64,000 nt of DNA from Nanosynbacter sp963524495 (GTDB lineage Bacteria; Patescibacteriota; Saccharimonadia; Saccharimonadales; Saccharimonadaceae): the NCBI GenBank assembly GCA_046846435.1, contig CP128407.1, positions 792,141 through 856,140 of the forward strand, written 5' to 3'. Positions 1 to 8,480 of the stretch are shown one piece after another. The notes under the pieces were generated by a model. That model did no database searches and had not been told where the DNA came from. It saw only the letters and a program-made list of their open reading frames with translations. A program made the position numbers and the translations under genes. The stretch's first letter is position 1, and each line of letters opens with the position of its first letter.

Positions 1-2
1 AG

Positions 3-1253
3 TTCGTAACGCGCGACACCAGACACGAAAAAGTCTCGATCGAATACCCAATCACCAGCAATTCCAAAATCAACAAACTCATCGCCCGAGCAATCGACCG
101 TGCTGACGGTGATTTCCGCCACACCGCCACTAACGCCCCGACATTCGACCGGCCAATGACAGAAACGATTAGTTATCAAGTTACGCATAATAATTCGACC
201 GCCCTGTCGATGATTGTCAATATTAAACAAGATATGCACGGCGCGCATCCGGTGTCACTAACGCATTTTTGGACGTTTGACAAGAAGTCTGGTGAGGTGA
301 TCAGCTTGGATAATTTGACCGAGAAATCGGAGGAAGCCATCAAGGCAATCGTGACAGCTGCCCGGCACGACGTCGCGCAAACCATCAGGCAGCGCCAGCA
401 ACCAGAAGCGAATCTTGATGAGATGATCACCAAGGAGGCGTTATCGAACTTCACCATCACCGATGATGGTAACACCTTAGCTTGGCCAATTGGACAGGCG
501 TCGCTCTTGCCGTCAGCCTACGGTGAATTGACCATCAAAGTGCCGACTACCGCCGTTGCCAAATACCTACAAAATCCGACGGCCCAAAAGCTAGCTAACT
601 TTCCCAAGCCGCCCGAACCAAAACCAGAGCCAAAGCCAGCGCCTACGGCGCCGACACCCGCAAACCCAGGTAAAGTGATCGCCTTGACGTTTGACGACGG
701 GCCAGGACCGTACACTGCGCAGCTACTGGATATTTTGGATCAACATGGCGCTAAGGCCACATTTTTCCTGATTGGCAGCAAAGTATCCGCGCAAGCCGAC
801 GTATTGCGACGCATGCACGCGCGCGGCCATCAACTAGGCAATCATTCGTGGTCGCACCCAGAACTGCCTAAATTGCCGGTTGGCCAAATTGCTGGCGAAA
901 TTGACCGTACTAACGATGCTATCAAACAAGCCACCGGCGTCACACCAACTGTTATGCGCCCGCCTTATGGCGCGGTCAACAGCGCTGTCTTGGAGCAGCT
1001 TCGCCTGCGCGGCATGTCGTCAATATTATGGTCGGTCGACACCCGCGACTGGGCTGACCGTAATAGCGAAATCGTCTGCTCGCGCGCCGTCGCTGGCGCC
1101 CATCCTGGAGCCATCATCCTGATGCACGACATTCACCAAACCTCCGTCGAAGCCGTACCTTGCATATTATCGGCGCTCAAGCAGCAAGGGTATTCGTTCG
1201 TGACGGTACAGACGATACTAGGAACAATGACGCCAGGGGTTGGCTATCCGTAG
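3..1253 (+). CDS. polysaccharide deacetylase (NodB family), 5' end outside window
   Basis: Probable extracytoplasmic peptidoglycan or polysaccharide N-deacetylase. The reading frame is open to the left window edge, so the ATG at 156 is internal and the true start lies upstream. The C-terminal half is a NodB domain with the metal-site motif TFDDGPGPYT, the histidine motif HSWSHP, the catalytic RPPYG segment, and a late MHD motif. A Pro/Lys/Glu-rich linker (KPEPKPAPTAP) joins it to an N-terminal region resembling the DUF3298/PdaC-type domain found in wall deacetylases such as PgdA and PdaC. The domain order is seen in the sequence; the substrate is inferred from the family. A signal peptide cannot be judged because the N-terminus is missing. 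Confidence 0.88.
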   Translation, partial: FVTRDTRHEKVSIEYPITSNSKINKLIARAIDRADGDFRHTATNAPTFDRPMTETISYQVTHNNSTALSMIVNIKQDMHGAHPVSLTHFWTFDKKSGEVISLDNLTEKSEEAIKAIVTAARHDVAQTIRQRQQPEANLDEMITKEALSNFTITDDGNTLAWPIGQASLLPSAYGELTIKVPTTAVAKYLQNPTAQKLANFPKPPEPKPEPKPAPTAPTPANPGKVIALTFDDGPGPYTAQLLDILDQHGAKATFFLIGSKVSAQADVLRRMHARGHQLGNHSWSHPELPKLPVGQIAGEIDRTNDAIKQATGVTPTVMRPPYGAVNSAVLEQLRLRGMSSILWSVDTRDWADRNSEIVCSRAVAGAHPGAIILMHDIHQTSVEAVPCILSALKQQGYSFVTVQTILGTMTPGVGYP

Positions 1254-1302
1254 AATCATAGCAGGAATATTTGCCGACTTGCAGTGATATTAGTCTAGAC
1301 AG

Positions 1303-1533
1303 CTACTCTGCTTTATTCACCTCAAAAACCTTGTGCTTTGAAGCCGCGCCGCGCACCAGCTTCACCGTTGACGGTGCCACGCCAAAATGTTTCGCCAATA
1401 GCTTCACCGCCGCCACATTCGCCCGCCCCTCAATGGCTGGCGCCTTGGTATAAATCATCAGCGAGCCGTCATCGTTCATTACGACTTCTTCGCGATGGCG
1501 GGAATTGGGTTTGAGGTGGACGGAGATTTTCAT
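1303..1533 (-). CDS. DUF167 / YggU family protein
   Basis: Small 76-residue protein matching the DUF167 (YggU/UPF0235) fold family. The diagnostic core is present: a first beta strand ISVHLKPNSR, then KAPAIEGRANVAAVKLLAKHF, then a closing strand TVKLVRGAASKHKVFEV. Biochemical function of the family is not established. No convincing Shine-Dalgarno site precedes the ATG. It converges with the deacetylase gene and has no obvious operon partner. Confidence 0.8.
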   Translation of the reverse strand: MKISVHLKPNSRHREEVVMNDDGSLMIYTKAPAIEGRANVAAVKLLAKHFGVAPSTVKLVRGAASKHKVFEVNKAE

Positions 1534-1583
1534 GATTCAATAAACCCTGCTTAAGGTTAGTACTATTGATTAATTTTCACCAT

Positions 1584-2600
1584 TTATTGATATAGCTTAT
1601 TAACGTCTTCTATCCTAGAATCTTGACGAATAATATTCATAATTTCAACTATAGTCTGAGCATATACTTTTCCTGAATTATAAACCCCAACAACCCTTTT
1701 TATTTCCGCAGCATCATACATATCATAACTATTGGTATTTCTTAATATTCTAGCAGCAATCTTAATACTCTCAACATCAGTGAGTGGTTTTTTTGATTTA
1801 ACTTGTGCAATACCAACCGTGAGTTCACACTTGAGAAATGTAACTATAGCGTTCTCTATTTTCCGAATTACTAGCGGCCTATTCATGTCCTCGTATACTA
1901 ATATAGAATACAAAAGAAGCTTATTACATGACTCATCTCTGCAAAATAAATCTATAGATTCATGGTAATTATCATAGATGTCGCCAAGTGCTCTGACAAC
2001 ATAGTTAGTAAAGGCTGTATTATTTTCATCTTCTGCAACATTATGACTACTGCCCATATTGGTTACACGAAAATAAAAAAGAACCAGCATAGCTACAATC
2101 ATACTTGACCATAAATTATCTAACAAATTAGCAATGCTACTTGGTGCAATAATTGACAAATTGAACCAATTGCCCATAAGTCCTATAAAAGTCCCAGTGC
2201 ATATTACCAATAAAACGTTGGTAATATGGATTAGTCTCTCGCTAATAAACTTTCTCTTTTTAAATATCCCCCAAATGTCCCTAAATAATAATGAGACTAT
2301 TGCTGCCCAAAATGCATAAGACCAAGGTTGATTAACCTTAAAATAACGCTGTTCTATAGATACTACCAAAAGAACTATAACAGCCACCGGAAGCGTTCGA
2401 AATAGAAAATAATTGACCCATTTCCTGCGCCCGTAGCTAACAAATTGCCGAACCGATAGATAGTTAGATACGAAAGATACATACGATATTGGGTTATTGC
2501 TATTAAGAGAGTCTTTATATTTCACCAACTGAAAAAATGCCTCAATAAGAAGTCCTCCTGCTATAGCTATGAATATTGGTGCAATATTTTCCGCAGTCAT
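1584..2600 (-). CDS. hypothetical five-TM membrane protein
   Basis: Family not recognised. The 338-residue product has about five hydrophobic segments (near residues 7-26, 64-83, 94-112, 124-144 and 165-182), followed by a soluble, mostly helical C-terminal domain of about 150 residues. The sequence is visibly richer in A+T than the neighbouring 200-aa gene and the restriction genes, which suggests acquired DNA. It lies 28 bp downstream of the next gene on the same strand, at the edge of the defence island. A membrane effector of a defence system is possible, but nothing in the sequence proves it. Confidence 0.6.
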   Translation of the reverse strand: MTAENIAPIFIAIAGGLLIEAFFQLVKYKDSLNSNNPISYVSFVSNYLSVRQFVSYGRRKWVNYFLFRTLPVAVIVLLVVSIEQRYFKVNQPWSYAFWAAIVSLLFRDIWGIFKKRKFISERLIHITNVLLVICTGTFIGLMGNWFNLSIIAPSSIANLLDNLWSSMIVAMLVLFYFRVTNMGSSHNVAEDENNTAFTNYVVRALGDIYDNYHESIDLFCRDESCNKLLLYSILVYEDMNRPLVIRKIENAIVTFLKCELTVGIAQVKSKKPLTDVESIKIAARILRNTNSYDMYDAAEIKRVVGVYNSGKVYAQTIVEIMNIIRQDSRIEDVNKLYQ

Positions 2601-2627
2601 TTCTCTACTTAATTTATCATAATAATC

Positions 2628-3230
2628 CTAGAACGACATCGCCTCCAACTCGCGCGGCAAAATCTCCTGCACCTCGACCGAGCCCGCCACCAAGTGGTAA
2701 CCCTGCAACTGTCGCGGCAAGTCACTCTCGGCACGGCGCCAGTTGATCGGGTGGTTCTCGTCAAAATAATCAAGCAATTCGGCATTCAAAAAATGGTCGC
2801 GCGGCAAATCTACCGAACCGTCCTGATTGACAACCAGTGCTATCGACAAGCCCGACGTCGTGCCATTATCGTTTTTGGCATACGCCGCCGTCACCAAATG
2901 AACCAGCGGCTCAAACTTCAATACTGACTGGTCGCTCGCTTCCACCTGTGCCTGACCGCGACGCGCCAGCTGCTGATTGATTTTCGTTGTCAATTCTTCA
3001 ACACTTGGCTTACCGTCGCCCGCTCGGCAATAGTCACAACCATCTGCCGCCTCGACATATTCCAGCAGCAAATCCATATCGACGTCAGCGTCTTTAACGC
3101 CATGCTGCGACAATTGCTCCACCATTTCATGCAGCGCGCCCAGCAAACTATAATCATTCACATTTCTGGCAGCATCACCGATACGGATGATGGCGCGAGC
3201 AATAGTAACGGTCTTGTTTGGCTTGTTCAT
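2628..3230 (-). CDS. hypothetical protein (200 aa)
   Basis: Not recognised. A soluble, acidic, probably helical protein with a CDYC pair near residue 80 that could bind metal. The ATG is preceded by CAGGAGA, a good ribosome site. It follows res by about 90 bp on the same strand and could be the last member of the type III restriction operon. Its base composition resembles mod and res rather than the A+T-rich membrane gene after it. Confidence 0.6.
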   Translation of the reverse strand: MNKPNKTVTIARAIIRIGDAARNVNDYSLLGALHEMVEQLSQHGVKDADVDMDLLLEYVEAADGCDYCRAGDGKPSVEELTTKINQQLARRGQAQVEASDQSVLKFEPLVHLVTAAYAKNDNGTTSGLSIALVVNQDGSVDLPRDHFLNAELLDYFDENHPINWRRAESDLPRQLQGYHLVAGSVEVQEILPRELEAMSF

Positions 3231-3320
3231 GCATTCTCCTGGATATTTTTACACCACTCGGAAAAAACTTGTGAGCACCCAGTAACCAATAACGGGCGAA
3301 CAAAATAATGTGCGTGTGTA

Positions 3321-6077
3321 TCAGGTGTCACAATTACCATCTCCGACCATAGTCAACGCCTGCCGCAAACTCCGCACCGGCGCCGCATATGGTACATTAA
3401 TTTCTGCAAAATGCTGGCGGGCCGCAGTAATTTTACTTCGCTCATTGGCGCTCAAGTGATTATCGTTAATATCATCCGAGCCTTTCGTCTCCGCCACAAA
3501 GTAAATCCGCCTATCGCCATCAAATGCCACCGCCCAATCCGGATTATACTTGCCAACCGGTGTATCAATCTTAAACCAACCCGGTAGCTTAATATAAAAC
3601 TTAACGTCAGCATTATCCTCCAGCGACCGCATGAATTCACGCTCAACTTCTGAATCAACCGCCACGTAATCGTAGATGGTTTTTGCCTGGTCGACCACTG
3701 CAATTGCCCCACTTTTCATTGCTGCATCATATAGATATGCTTGTAATTCACTATTCTCAAACAATGTCATGTCATAATACTCGCCTGTCCTGTGATATTT
3801 AATACCATCAACTGCCAGGCGCTGCTTGACACGATTAATCGCCTGGGCTGTTTCATCAATCACCTGTTGTGGATTAATAGCCATCTGCTCAAACATCCCC
3901 GCCCGATCAAGTACATCAAATATCACCCGGCGGGTCATCTGCGTCCGGAGCTGAATATCCGCTAATAAATTCGGTATCTTTATCTCGGTTTGGCGCGCTG
4001 CATAGGCGTTGAAACCGGTCTCGCGCACCATAAAGCCTCTATCATTATTCATAGAATCAATCAGTGTTTTAGTATCAGCGATATTCGGTCTCCTAATAGC
4101 GACCTGCGCTAATTCATTAGCCGCCTCCGCTACTAACTTCTCTGTATCAATTGCCACCCGGTAGGTCGTCTTATGCTTAATTTTATCCCATAATTCCTTA
4201 AAGGCCGGGTCAAGCGCCCGTGATTTCTGAAACCTGACAGGTCGCCGATCATCACGATTCTTGATTCGTCCGCCGAAGTGGATGCCGGTCTCTTCCTCAA
4301 TCTCCGTCTGAAGCTTGCGGCTAAACTCTGCGTAACTTTCATTGGCCACTACCGTTAGCACGTTGACGCTATCATCATGAACTCTCTGCCCATCAACATT
4401 AACCGGCAGACGCAGTCCTCGACCGATCTCTTGGCGTTTTTTCATCTGACTCGACGTCTCGTTAAGCGTACAAATTTGAAAAACGTTGGGGTTATCCCAG
4501 CCTTCACGCAGTGCCGAGTGACTAAAGATAAACCGTAACGGCTCGCCGGTATCCAGTAGCCTTTCCTTATCCTTCATGATCAAGTTATACGCCGTATCAT
4601 CATCCTTGGTGCGACCACCCTCACCCTTAGTGTCACGAGAATCTTTCCACTGACCACTCTTGTCTGCCGCAAAGTAGCCATCGTGCACCTCACCCGCCGA
4701 CAAGCCATTCATCACACCGGTATATTTTGGCTTAGACGATACCTTGACGTAGGCTTCCTCAAACCACTTAGCAAACTTACCCTTACTGGCGCCATTCGCC
4801 GTATATTCACGATAGTTCATGACTTTATCAATAAAGAATAGGCTCAGCACCTTGACGCTACTCCCCAGTCGGCGCTGTTTATCAAAGTGATCGTCAATCG
4901 TCAGTTCAATCTGTCGCTTGATGATGTCATCATGCAGACTTTCATCACATTGACCAACGTAGACTACTTTACTATTACTAAACTCGACGCAATCATCACC
5001 GTGATTAATCGACTCGACATAGTAGCCGGCATAGACCGAACGTCCCGTCTTCGCCTCCAAATCGTCGCCCGGAAACGCCTTGATAGTTTTACGCTGCAAG
5101 CCATACTCATCACTTGCATCCACTTCTATCTTGGCGAATGAGCGAGTTTTCGACTGGCGCTCTAGCGACAATACATTGATATACGCATCATTATAATTAT
5201 CCTCACTCTGGACACTATGCACCTCTATCTTTTTGACCAAGCCTTTATCATAGGCATCGACTGGAGTCAGCCGATAAAGCAAATTGTATAAGTGCTTATG
5301 CGTGGCGCTATAGCGCAGCGTGCACAGCGGGCTAAGGCTAGCGATAGCATTCCGCCGTATGTCGGTCTCCATATTCTGCGGTTCATCGAGAATAACCACT
5401 GGGTGGGTGGCTTTGATAAAGTCGAGCGGCCGCCCATAGTCGCTCTGCCGATTCATCACATTCTGTGCCTTGGCGAAGCTATCAATGGTAATCACCATGA
5501 TCTGCAAGGTATCATTCGTGGCAAACTCACGAGCCTGACCTGTTTTCTTACTATCCCAGATGTAGTAGTCCATCTCTGGCTTGTTATATAGATCGGCGAA
5601 GTGCTCCCTGGTGATCGCCAAGTTCTTCAGCACGCCTTCACGAATCGCCACGCTCGGCACCACGATGATAAACTTCTTCCAGCCATAGCACTGATGTAAC
5701 TCATAAATCGTCCGCAGATATACGTACGTTTTTCCGGTACCGGTCTCCATCTCGATGGAGAAGTTCATGCCGTACTTCAGAGATTTTTCGTTAATTTCGA
5801 GCGGAAAAGTCATCGGAATACTAAAGCCACCTTCTTTCGTCTCGCTTTTCTCGATACCATTTTTCTCTTGAATTTTATGCGTGTTTTTAATTATCTGTGC
5901 CGCATCTAGCGTCAAGCTATTTCCCTTGGCGATTGTCGCCTCCAAGCTTAACTGTCTACCCCGATCCATATGACGAGTTGCACCGTCACTATCCGCTGGT
6001 TGCCCAGCAAATACATCCACCACCGCGTTGATGGCATCGAGTTGATATTGTTGGTTAGGGTCAAATTTTAGTTTCAT
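3321..6077 (-). CDS. res: type III restriction endonuclease subunit Res
   Basis: ATP-dependent helicase-nuclease subunit of a type III restriction-modification system; with Mod it cleaves DNA carrying unmethylated sites. The 918 residues include Walker A METGTGKT (about 110-117), the DEAD-like motif LDEPQ in an ILDEPQNMETD segment, a helicase motif V/VI region with HSALREGWDNP and QEIGRGLRLP, and a C-terminal PD-(D/E)xK-like nuclease core (NPDWAVAF then ETKGS). Length is normal for Res. It is the distal gene of a minus-strand group led by mod, but unlike the classical mod-res pair two further genes lie between them. The start has AAAGGA about 9 nt upstream. Confidence 0.95.
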   Translation of the reverse strand: MKLKFDPNQQYQLDAINAVVDVFAGQPADSDGATRHMDRGRQLSLEATIAKGNSLTLDAAQIIKNTHKIQEKNGIEKSETKEGGFSIPMTFPLEINEKSLKYGMNFSIEMETGTGKTYVYLRTIYELHQCYGWKKFIIVVPSVAIREGVLKNLAITREHFADLYNKPEMDYYIWDSKKTGQAREFATNDTLQIMVITIDSFAKAQNVMNRQSDYGRPLDFIKATHPVVILDEPQNMETDIRRNAIASLSPLCTLRYSATHKHLYNLLYRLTPVDAYDKGLVKKIEVHSVQSEDNYNDAYINVLSLERQSKTRSFAKIEVDASDEYGLQRKTIKAFPGDDLEAKTGRSVYAGYYVESINHGDDCVEFSNSKVVYVGQCDESLHDDIIKRQIELTIDDHFDKQRRLGSSVKVLSLFFIDKVMNYREYTANGASKGKFAKWFEEAYVKVSSKPKYTGVMNGLSAGEVHDGYFAADKSGQWKDSRDTKGEGGRTKDDDTAYNLIMKDKERLLDTGEPLRFIFSHSALREGWDNPNVFQICTLNETSSQMKKRQEIGRGLRLPVNVDGQRVHDDSVNVLTVVANESYAEFSRKLQTEIEEETGIHFGGRIKNRDDRRPVRFQKSRALDPAFKELWDKIKHKTTYRVAIDTEKLVAEAANELAQVAIRRPNIADTKTLIDSMNNDRGFMVRETGFNAYAARQTEIKIPNLLADIQLRTQMTRRVIFDVLDRAGMFEQMAINPQQVIDETAQAINRVKQRLAVDGIKYHRTGEYYDMTLFENSELQAYLYDAAMKSGAIAVVDQAKTIYDYVAVDSEVEREFMRSLEDNADVKFYIKLPGWFKIDTPVGKYNPDWAVAFDGDRRIYFVAETKGSDDINDNHLSANERSKITAARQHFAEINVPYAAPVRSLRQALTMVGDGNCDT

Positions 6078-6122
6078 TAAAGCATCGTCCTTTTAATTAA
6101 CAAATCTCATATTAATATAGTC

Positions 6123-6866
6123 TTATGATGCATTTTTAATCCTATTATCTTTCAAACCATCTTCTGTAATAATTCGCCTTCTCTCGTCCAAGTCTATAAC
6201 TTTTTTGGTTTTATCCATCGGTTCTGCGACTAATTTATTATAAACATGCTTAAGTACGTCTTCTACACAATAACCAAACGCCCCAATTTCATCTATCATT
6301 TCGTTGGTATCGTTCAATAGCCACTCATATTGATGTATTGTTGTATGCTCAATATCCAAAGTAGTCCATTTATTTATTATTTTTTGTATTCTATCATTTA
6401 AGTCATGATAGACTAGCCAGAGAGCGTTATATATTTTTGAGTTGTCCCCAAAATCAGCTCCGCTCATATCTAAAATCCTAGTAAGCTCTAAAATACTGTA
6501 CTGAAGTTTATACGCCTCATCTACTATCTTCTGTGTCGGCTCAAGCCAACCATCAAGTAATTTTATTCTCTCTTCTATAGTCGGTTCGTTATAACCTGCT
6601 TGTCCATGCCATTTATTTAAGATATTTGCAATTATCCTTACATGTTCTCTTATAGCACTAATAAATGATGAGTTTTTTGATGATATCTCATTAATAGAAC
6701 GAAGGACCTTTTCGTATATTGTATAGTTAGTCGACATAATGGTAGATAGTTTTACTTGCTCTATGGTATCTTTACGTGCTTTATCCCAACCTTTTATGGT
6801 TAATAGTAATGAAAAAAACGCACATATTGAAATTACGATTTGACAAAAGTCTGCTATATCTTTCAC
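6123..6866 (-). CDS. hypothetical single-TM protein inside the type III R-M operon
   Basis: Not recognised. I place the start at GTG 6866, because GGAG sits 8 nt before it and the TM segment then begins at residue 4; the frame can be extended to a TTG at 6947. The 247-residue product has one N-terminal TM helix (about residues 4-24, QIVISICAFFSLLLTI), then a long helical cytoplasmic-type region without cysteine or catalytic motifs I can name. It is A+T rich. It sits between the ATPase gene and res, 45 bp from res, so it probably belongs to the same unit. A membrane-acting partner of the ATPase is an inference from position only. Confidence 0.6.
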   Translation of the reverse strand: MKDIADFCQIVISICAFFSLLLTIKGWDKARKDTIEQVKLSTIMSTNYTIYEKVLRSINEISSKNSSFISAIREHVRIIANILNKWHGQAGYNEPTIEERIKLLDGWLEPTQKIVDEAYKLQYSILELTRILDMSGADFGDNSKIYNALWLVYHDLNDRIQKIINKWTTLDIEHTTIHQYEWLLNDTNEMIDEIGAFGYCVEDVLKHVYNKLVAEPMDKTKKVIDLDERRRIITEDGLKDNRIKNAS

Positions 6867-6996
6867 TGTACCGTCTCCACAAAATTCGGAAATCCCGGAT
6901 TTTCTATATATATGCCCAAGCCCCCCAGACAACCCACTATAGTGCAAGCTACCTGGTTTTTCTGGATAGCTGGATTCATATTAAACTTACCCCTTC

Positions 6997-7013
6997 TAGA
7001 CAGCGGCTGTCTA
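6997..7013. repeat. 17-bp dyad between ATPase and membrane-protein genes
   Basis: TAGACAG and CTGTCTA arms flank a 3-base centre, giving a near-perfect palindrome about 30 bp past the ATPase stop codon. There is no T-tract on either side, so a simple intrinsic terminator is unlikely; an operator or an RNA-processing hairpin is possible. Confidence 0.5.
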
Positions 7014-7040
7014 TCATTAGCGATTTTGTATAACAGATAA

Positions 7041-8480
7041 TTAGACGTTACCAGAGCCTGATTCACTTTGATATTCTCCTATTATACGTCCTCTTAAAAA
7101 CTCAATGGATTCCTGTAAATTATCCATTATAAATTGATCTGTACAATATTCATTTTCTTTATTTTCTTTATGGTGAAATGCATTGCGCAAGACGGAATGT
7201 ATAGTTAATCTATCTATTCTACCGTTGTCTCTCTTCCAATTATATTTCTCAGCATCAGTAACATCAAATGTTCTATCTAACGCACTTGGGCTAGACTCAC
7301 CTCTAAGATAGGACAACTGGCCATATAGCTCGTTATGATACTCAAGAGTAGGATAGTTGAAGGCGAGATAATTTATTTCAGCAGGAGTAGCTCTAGGGAG
7401 AAGCGCTTCTTCGATCTCTACGTTTACGACACCACCATCAGTATCTTTCTTTAGCAGATGCTTCTTAGTGTTGCCACTGGCATCAGCGAGAAAAAGCTCA
7501 TGCACGAAAATTGGTGAATGAGAGGTTATAAATACCTGGACAGACTTCGACAACTCCATTATTTCCTGCACGAGTATCTGCTGCAAAGAAGGATGCAGGT
7601 GCATTTCTGCTTCGTCAATCATAACAATTAAATCATGCCTTTTCGTTTTAGCTACTTCTTTCTTAACCAAAAGCGCTAACAATAATTGATACCCTTTTCC
7701 CATCCTATCTATAGAAACATAATTATTCTCATCGATTTTCTGTGCCAGGAAGGACCTTGAAAAAAGCTCGCTGTTATCAACGTGTCTTAATTCTATCTTT
7801 AGATTCGTCAACTCATTAAATTTTTTTACAGAACTACTTAACACTGTACTCTTATTAACTTTAGCTAACTCACCATTTACCGTGCCATTAACGTCCGACT
7901 TATCATCTACATCTCTGACGTAATGATAATTCAAGTGTTCCAGAGTGCGGTCAAACTCAGTTTTATTAGACATCCCCGAAACTATAGAACCAATCCGAAA
8001 GTCCACATCTATTATCTGGTATTCTTGATTATATCGTGCTTCCCCGTAAGTGCCTTTTAGATCGGCACGCAAGTCAGGTTTACCTTCTTCAATTTCATCA
8101 GACAATAGTAAATTCTGTGTAACAACCATCCTGTCAAGTGAACCGCTTGATCTTTCTCGTAAATGTCCTTTGAAACACAATCCATTTGCTCGAAACTCGC
8201 CACTATATAACTTTTTAGCCGTAAAGTCAGCATTGGCTTTAGCAGTAATAACAGCCCTTGAGTTTGCTTTGTGCATATCATGCAACGAAAAGCTATCAAC
8301 TTTATAGCTTCCTAGGACAAGTGCTATAGCATCAAGAATTGATGTCTTACCGCATCCATTTTCTCCTAAAATAACATTTAGTCCACTCCCCAAATTAGTA
8401 TTATCTGGTACAGCGATATTTTTAAGACTAAAATTGTCAAAACCTCGATAATTCTCTATCTCTAGTTCACGAATAAACAT
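7041..8480 (-). CDS. AAA/ABC-type ATPase (OLD/RecF-like) with possible C-terminal HEPN motif
   Basis: P-loop ATPase of the AAA_15/AAA_21 (OLD-like) type. Visible: N-terminal strand FIRELEIENYRGF, Walker A GENGCGKTS (residues 39-47), Walker B IDEAEMHLHP (Asp289 onward) and the switch histidine motif TSHSP. After the ATPase ends, about 110 residues remain; these contain RNAFHH (432-437) followed by a charged KENKENE stretch. R-N-x3-H fits the Rx4-6H signature of HEPN ribonucleases, so an ATPase-toxin layout like the PrrC/RloC anticodon nucleases is possible. The ATG overlaps the mod stop codon as TGATG, with GGAGGT upstream, so translation is coupled to mod. A GTG at 8483 is an alternative start. 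ATPase identity is secure; the nuclease idea is inference. Confidence 0.85.
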   Translation of the reverse strand: MFIRELEIENYRGFDNFSLKNIAVPDNTNLGSGLNVILGENGCGKTSILDAIALVLGSYKVDSFSLHDMHKANSRAVITAKANADFTAKKLYSGEFRANGLCFKGHLRERSSGSLDRMVVTQNLLLSDEIEEGKPDLRADLKGTYGEARYNQEYQIIDVDFRIGSIVSGMSNKTEFDRTLEHLNYHYVRDVDDKSDVNGTVNGELAKVNKSTVLSSSVKKFNELTNLKIELRHVDNSELFSRSFLAQKIDENNYVSIDRMGKGYQLLLALLVKKEVAKTKRHDLIVMIDEAEMHLHPSLQQILVQEIMELSKSVQVFITSHSPIFVHELFLADASGNTKKHLLKKDTDGGVVNVEIEEALLPRATPAEINYLAFNYPTLEYHNELYGQLSYLRGESSPSALDRTFDVTDAEKYNWKRDNGRIDRLTIHSVLRNAFHHKENKENEYCTDQFIMDNLQESIEFLRGRIIGEYQSESGSGNV

